Part shown: in pieces, positions 63,682 to 64,000 of the stretch
Numbering within the stretch: the stretch's first letter is position 1
Layout: each line of letters opens with the position of its first letter
Assembly: GCA_016716505.1 (NCBI GenBank)
Contig: JADJWF010000001.1
Span: 620,001-684,000 of the forward strand
DNA: 64,000 nt
Reading direction: 5' to 3'
From: Verrucomicrobiota bacterium
GTDB lineage: Bacteria; Verrucomicrobiota; Verrucomicrobiia; Limisphaerales; J093
The notes under the pieces: generated by a model
Databases searched by the model: none
Told to the model about the DNA's origin: nothing
What the model saw: only the letters and a program-made list of their open reading frames with translations
Program-made: the position numbers and the translations under genes

Positions 63682-64000
63682 ATGCAGAGCCGGCTGGAAA
63701 CGGATGCGATTCCGAAGCAGATGCGGGCGGTCGTGTACCGCGGCCCCAACGACCTGCGGGTCGAGGAACTGGACGTGCCGCGCATTACCGCGCGCGAATT
63801 GCTGGTCCGCGTGGCCGTTTGCGGCGTGTGCCCGACGGACATCAAAAAAATCCAGTACGGGACCGTGCCACCGCCCCGCGTCTTCGGTCACGAGACGGCG
63901 GGCACGATTGTGAAGGTGGGCGCGCTGGTGCGCGGATTTCGCGTCGGCGATCGCGTGGCGTTGCACCATCACGTGCCGTGTCTGGACTGTCATTTCTGCC
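63682..64000 (+). CDS. Zinc-type (MDR) alcohol dehydrogenase, 3' end cut by window edge
   Basis: Reads MRAVVYRGPNDLRVEELDVP, VRVAVCGVCPTDIKKIQYGT, VFGHETAGTIVKVGALVRGF, GDRVALHHHVPCLDCHFC, the GroES-like N-terminal domain with the catalytic-zinc Cys (CGVCPTD), the His-Glu pair in GHETAG and the start of the structural-zinc Cys cluster. The ATG at 63682 adds MQSRLETDAIPKQ; the ATG at 63721 (MRAVV) is a possible alternative. Substrate not visible because the protein is truncated (about 106 residues seen). Confidence 0.9.
   Translation, partial: MQSRLETDAIPKQMRAVVYRGPNDLRVEELDVPRITARELLVRVAVCGVCPTDIKKIQYGTVPPPRVFGHETAGTIVKVGALVRGFRVGDRVALHHHVPCLDCHFC

Overview
The window is GC-rich, almost intron-free bacterial DNA. 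Its gene content points to a Verrucomicrobiota bacterium, probably of the Limisphaerales/Pedosphaera type. The signs are a Rho factor with a long Pro/Ala/Glu-rich N-terminal extension, prepilin-type IELLVVIAIIAILA proteins, many very large secreted proteins (CotH, CSLREA beta-helix, FG-GAP, lamin-tail, PQQ/delta-60 propellers), DUF1501-free but DUF2126/ATP-grasp, lutABC, and dispersed intergenic repeats. The lineage is an inference from content; no 16S rRNA is present.

Layout. 1-20 kb (mostly minus strand): a truncated zinc metalloprotease, lhgO, a DUF5060/GH5-like glycosidase, DUF2237, a giant CotH/lamin-tail protein, a four-repeat carbohydrate-binding-like secreted protein, a prepilin-like protein, a PQQ-propeller protein, a small anchored protein, rho, a transposase remnant and apbE. 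20-32 kb: nitronate monooxygenase (+); a minus-strand run of four poorly known genes (DUF4062 protein, HEAT-like anchored protein, 792-aa repeat protein, FHA-adenylate cyclase); lptD (+); and a glucuronate-isomerase-like gene. 32-37.5 kb: TPR protein, Tat alkaline phosphatase, mtnA, iron alcohol dehydrogenase and a frameshifted antibiotic-biosynthesis-type monooxygenase. 38-51.4 kb: an island of large secreted or surface proteins bounded by an IS1380-family element (51.5-53.0 kb). 53-64 kb: trpB, tRNA-Phe, tRNA-Leu, fused remnants of an ATP-grasp/DUF2126 locus, lutABC, fused remnants of two surface-protein genes, a radical SAM gene, ruvB and the start of a zinc-type alcohol dehydrogenase.

Two themes run through the window. 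First, nine otherwise unrelated secreted proteins end in the same kind of roughly 60-80 residue C-terminal module (aromatic-x-[LV]-[EQ]-x-[ST]-x-x-L-x-x-x-W, closing with [FY]-[FYW]-R-[LVA] within a few residues of the stop). This looks like an uncharacterised C-terminal sorting, anchoring or maturation domain and is my best candidate for an undescribed system. Second, the window has an unusual density of broken genes. Single-nucleotide frameshifts lie in otherwise well-preserved genes near 27.32, 37.28 and 48.81 kb. An in-frame TAG lies inside a signal peptide at 9.88 kb. There are out-of-frame deletion fusions at 37.8-38.3, 55.66 and 60.76 kb, and two S74-chaperone surface genes that look like reciprocal chimeras around a 42-bp identical repeat. 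Core genes (rho, ruvB, trpB, lptD, lutABC, mtnA) are intact, so the damage is concentrated in accessory and surface genes; sequencing or assembly error cannot be excluded from sequence alone.
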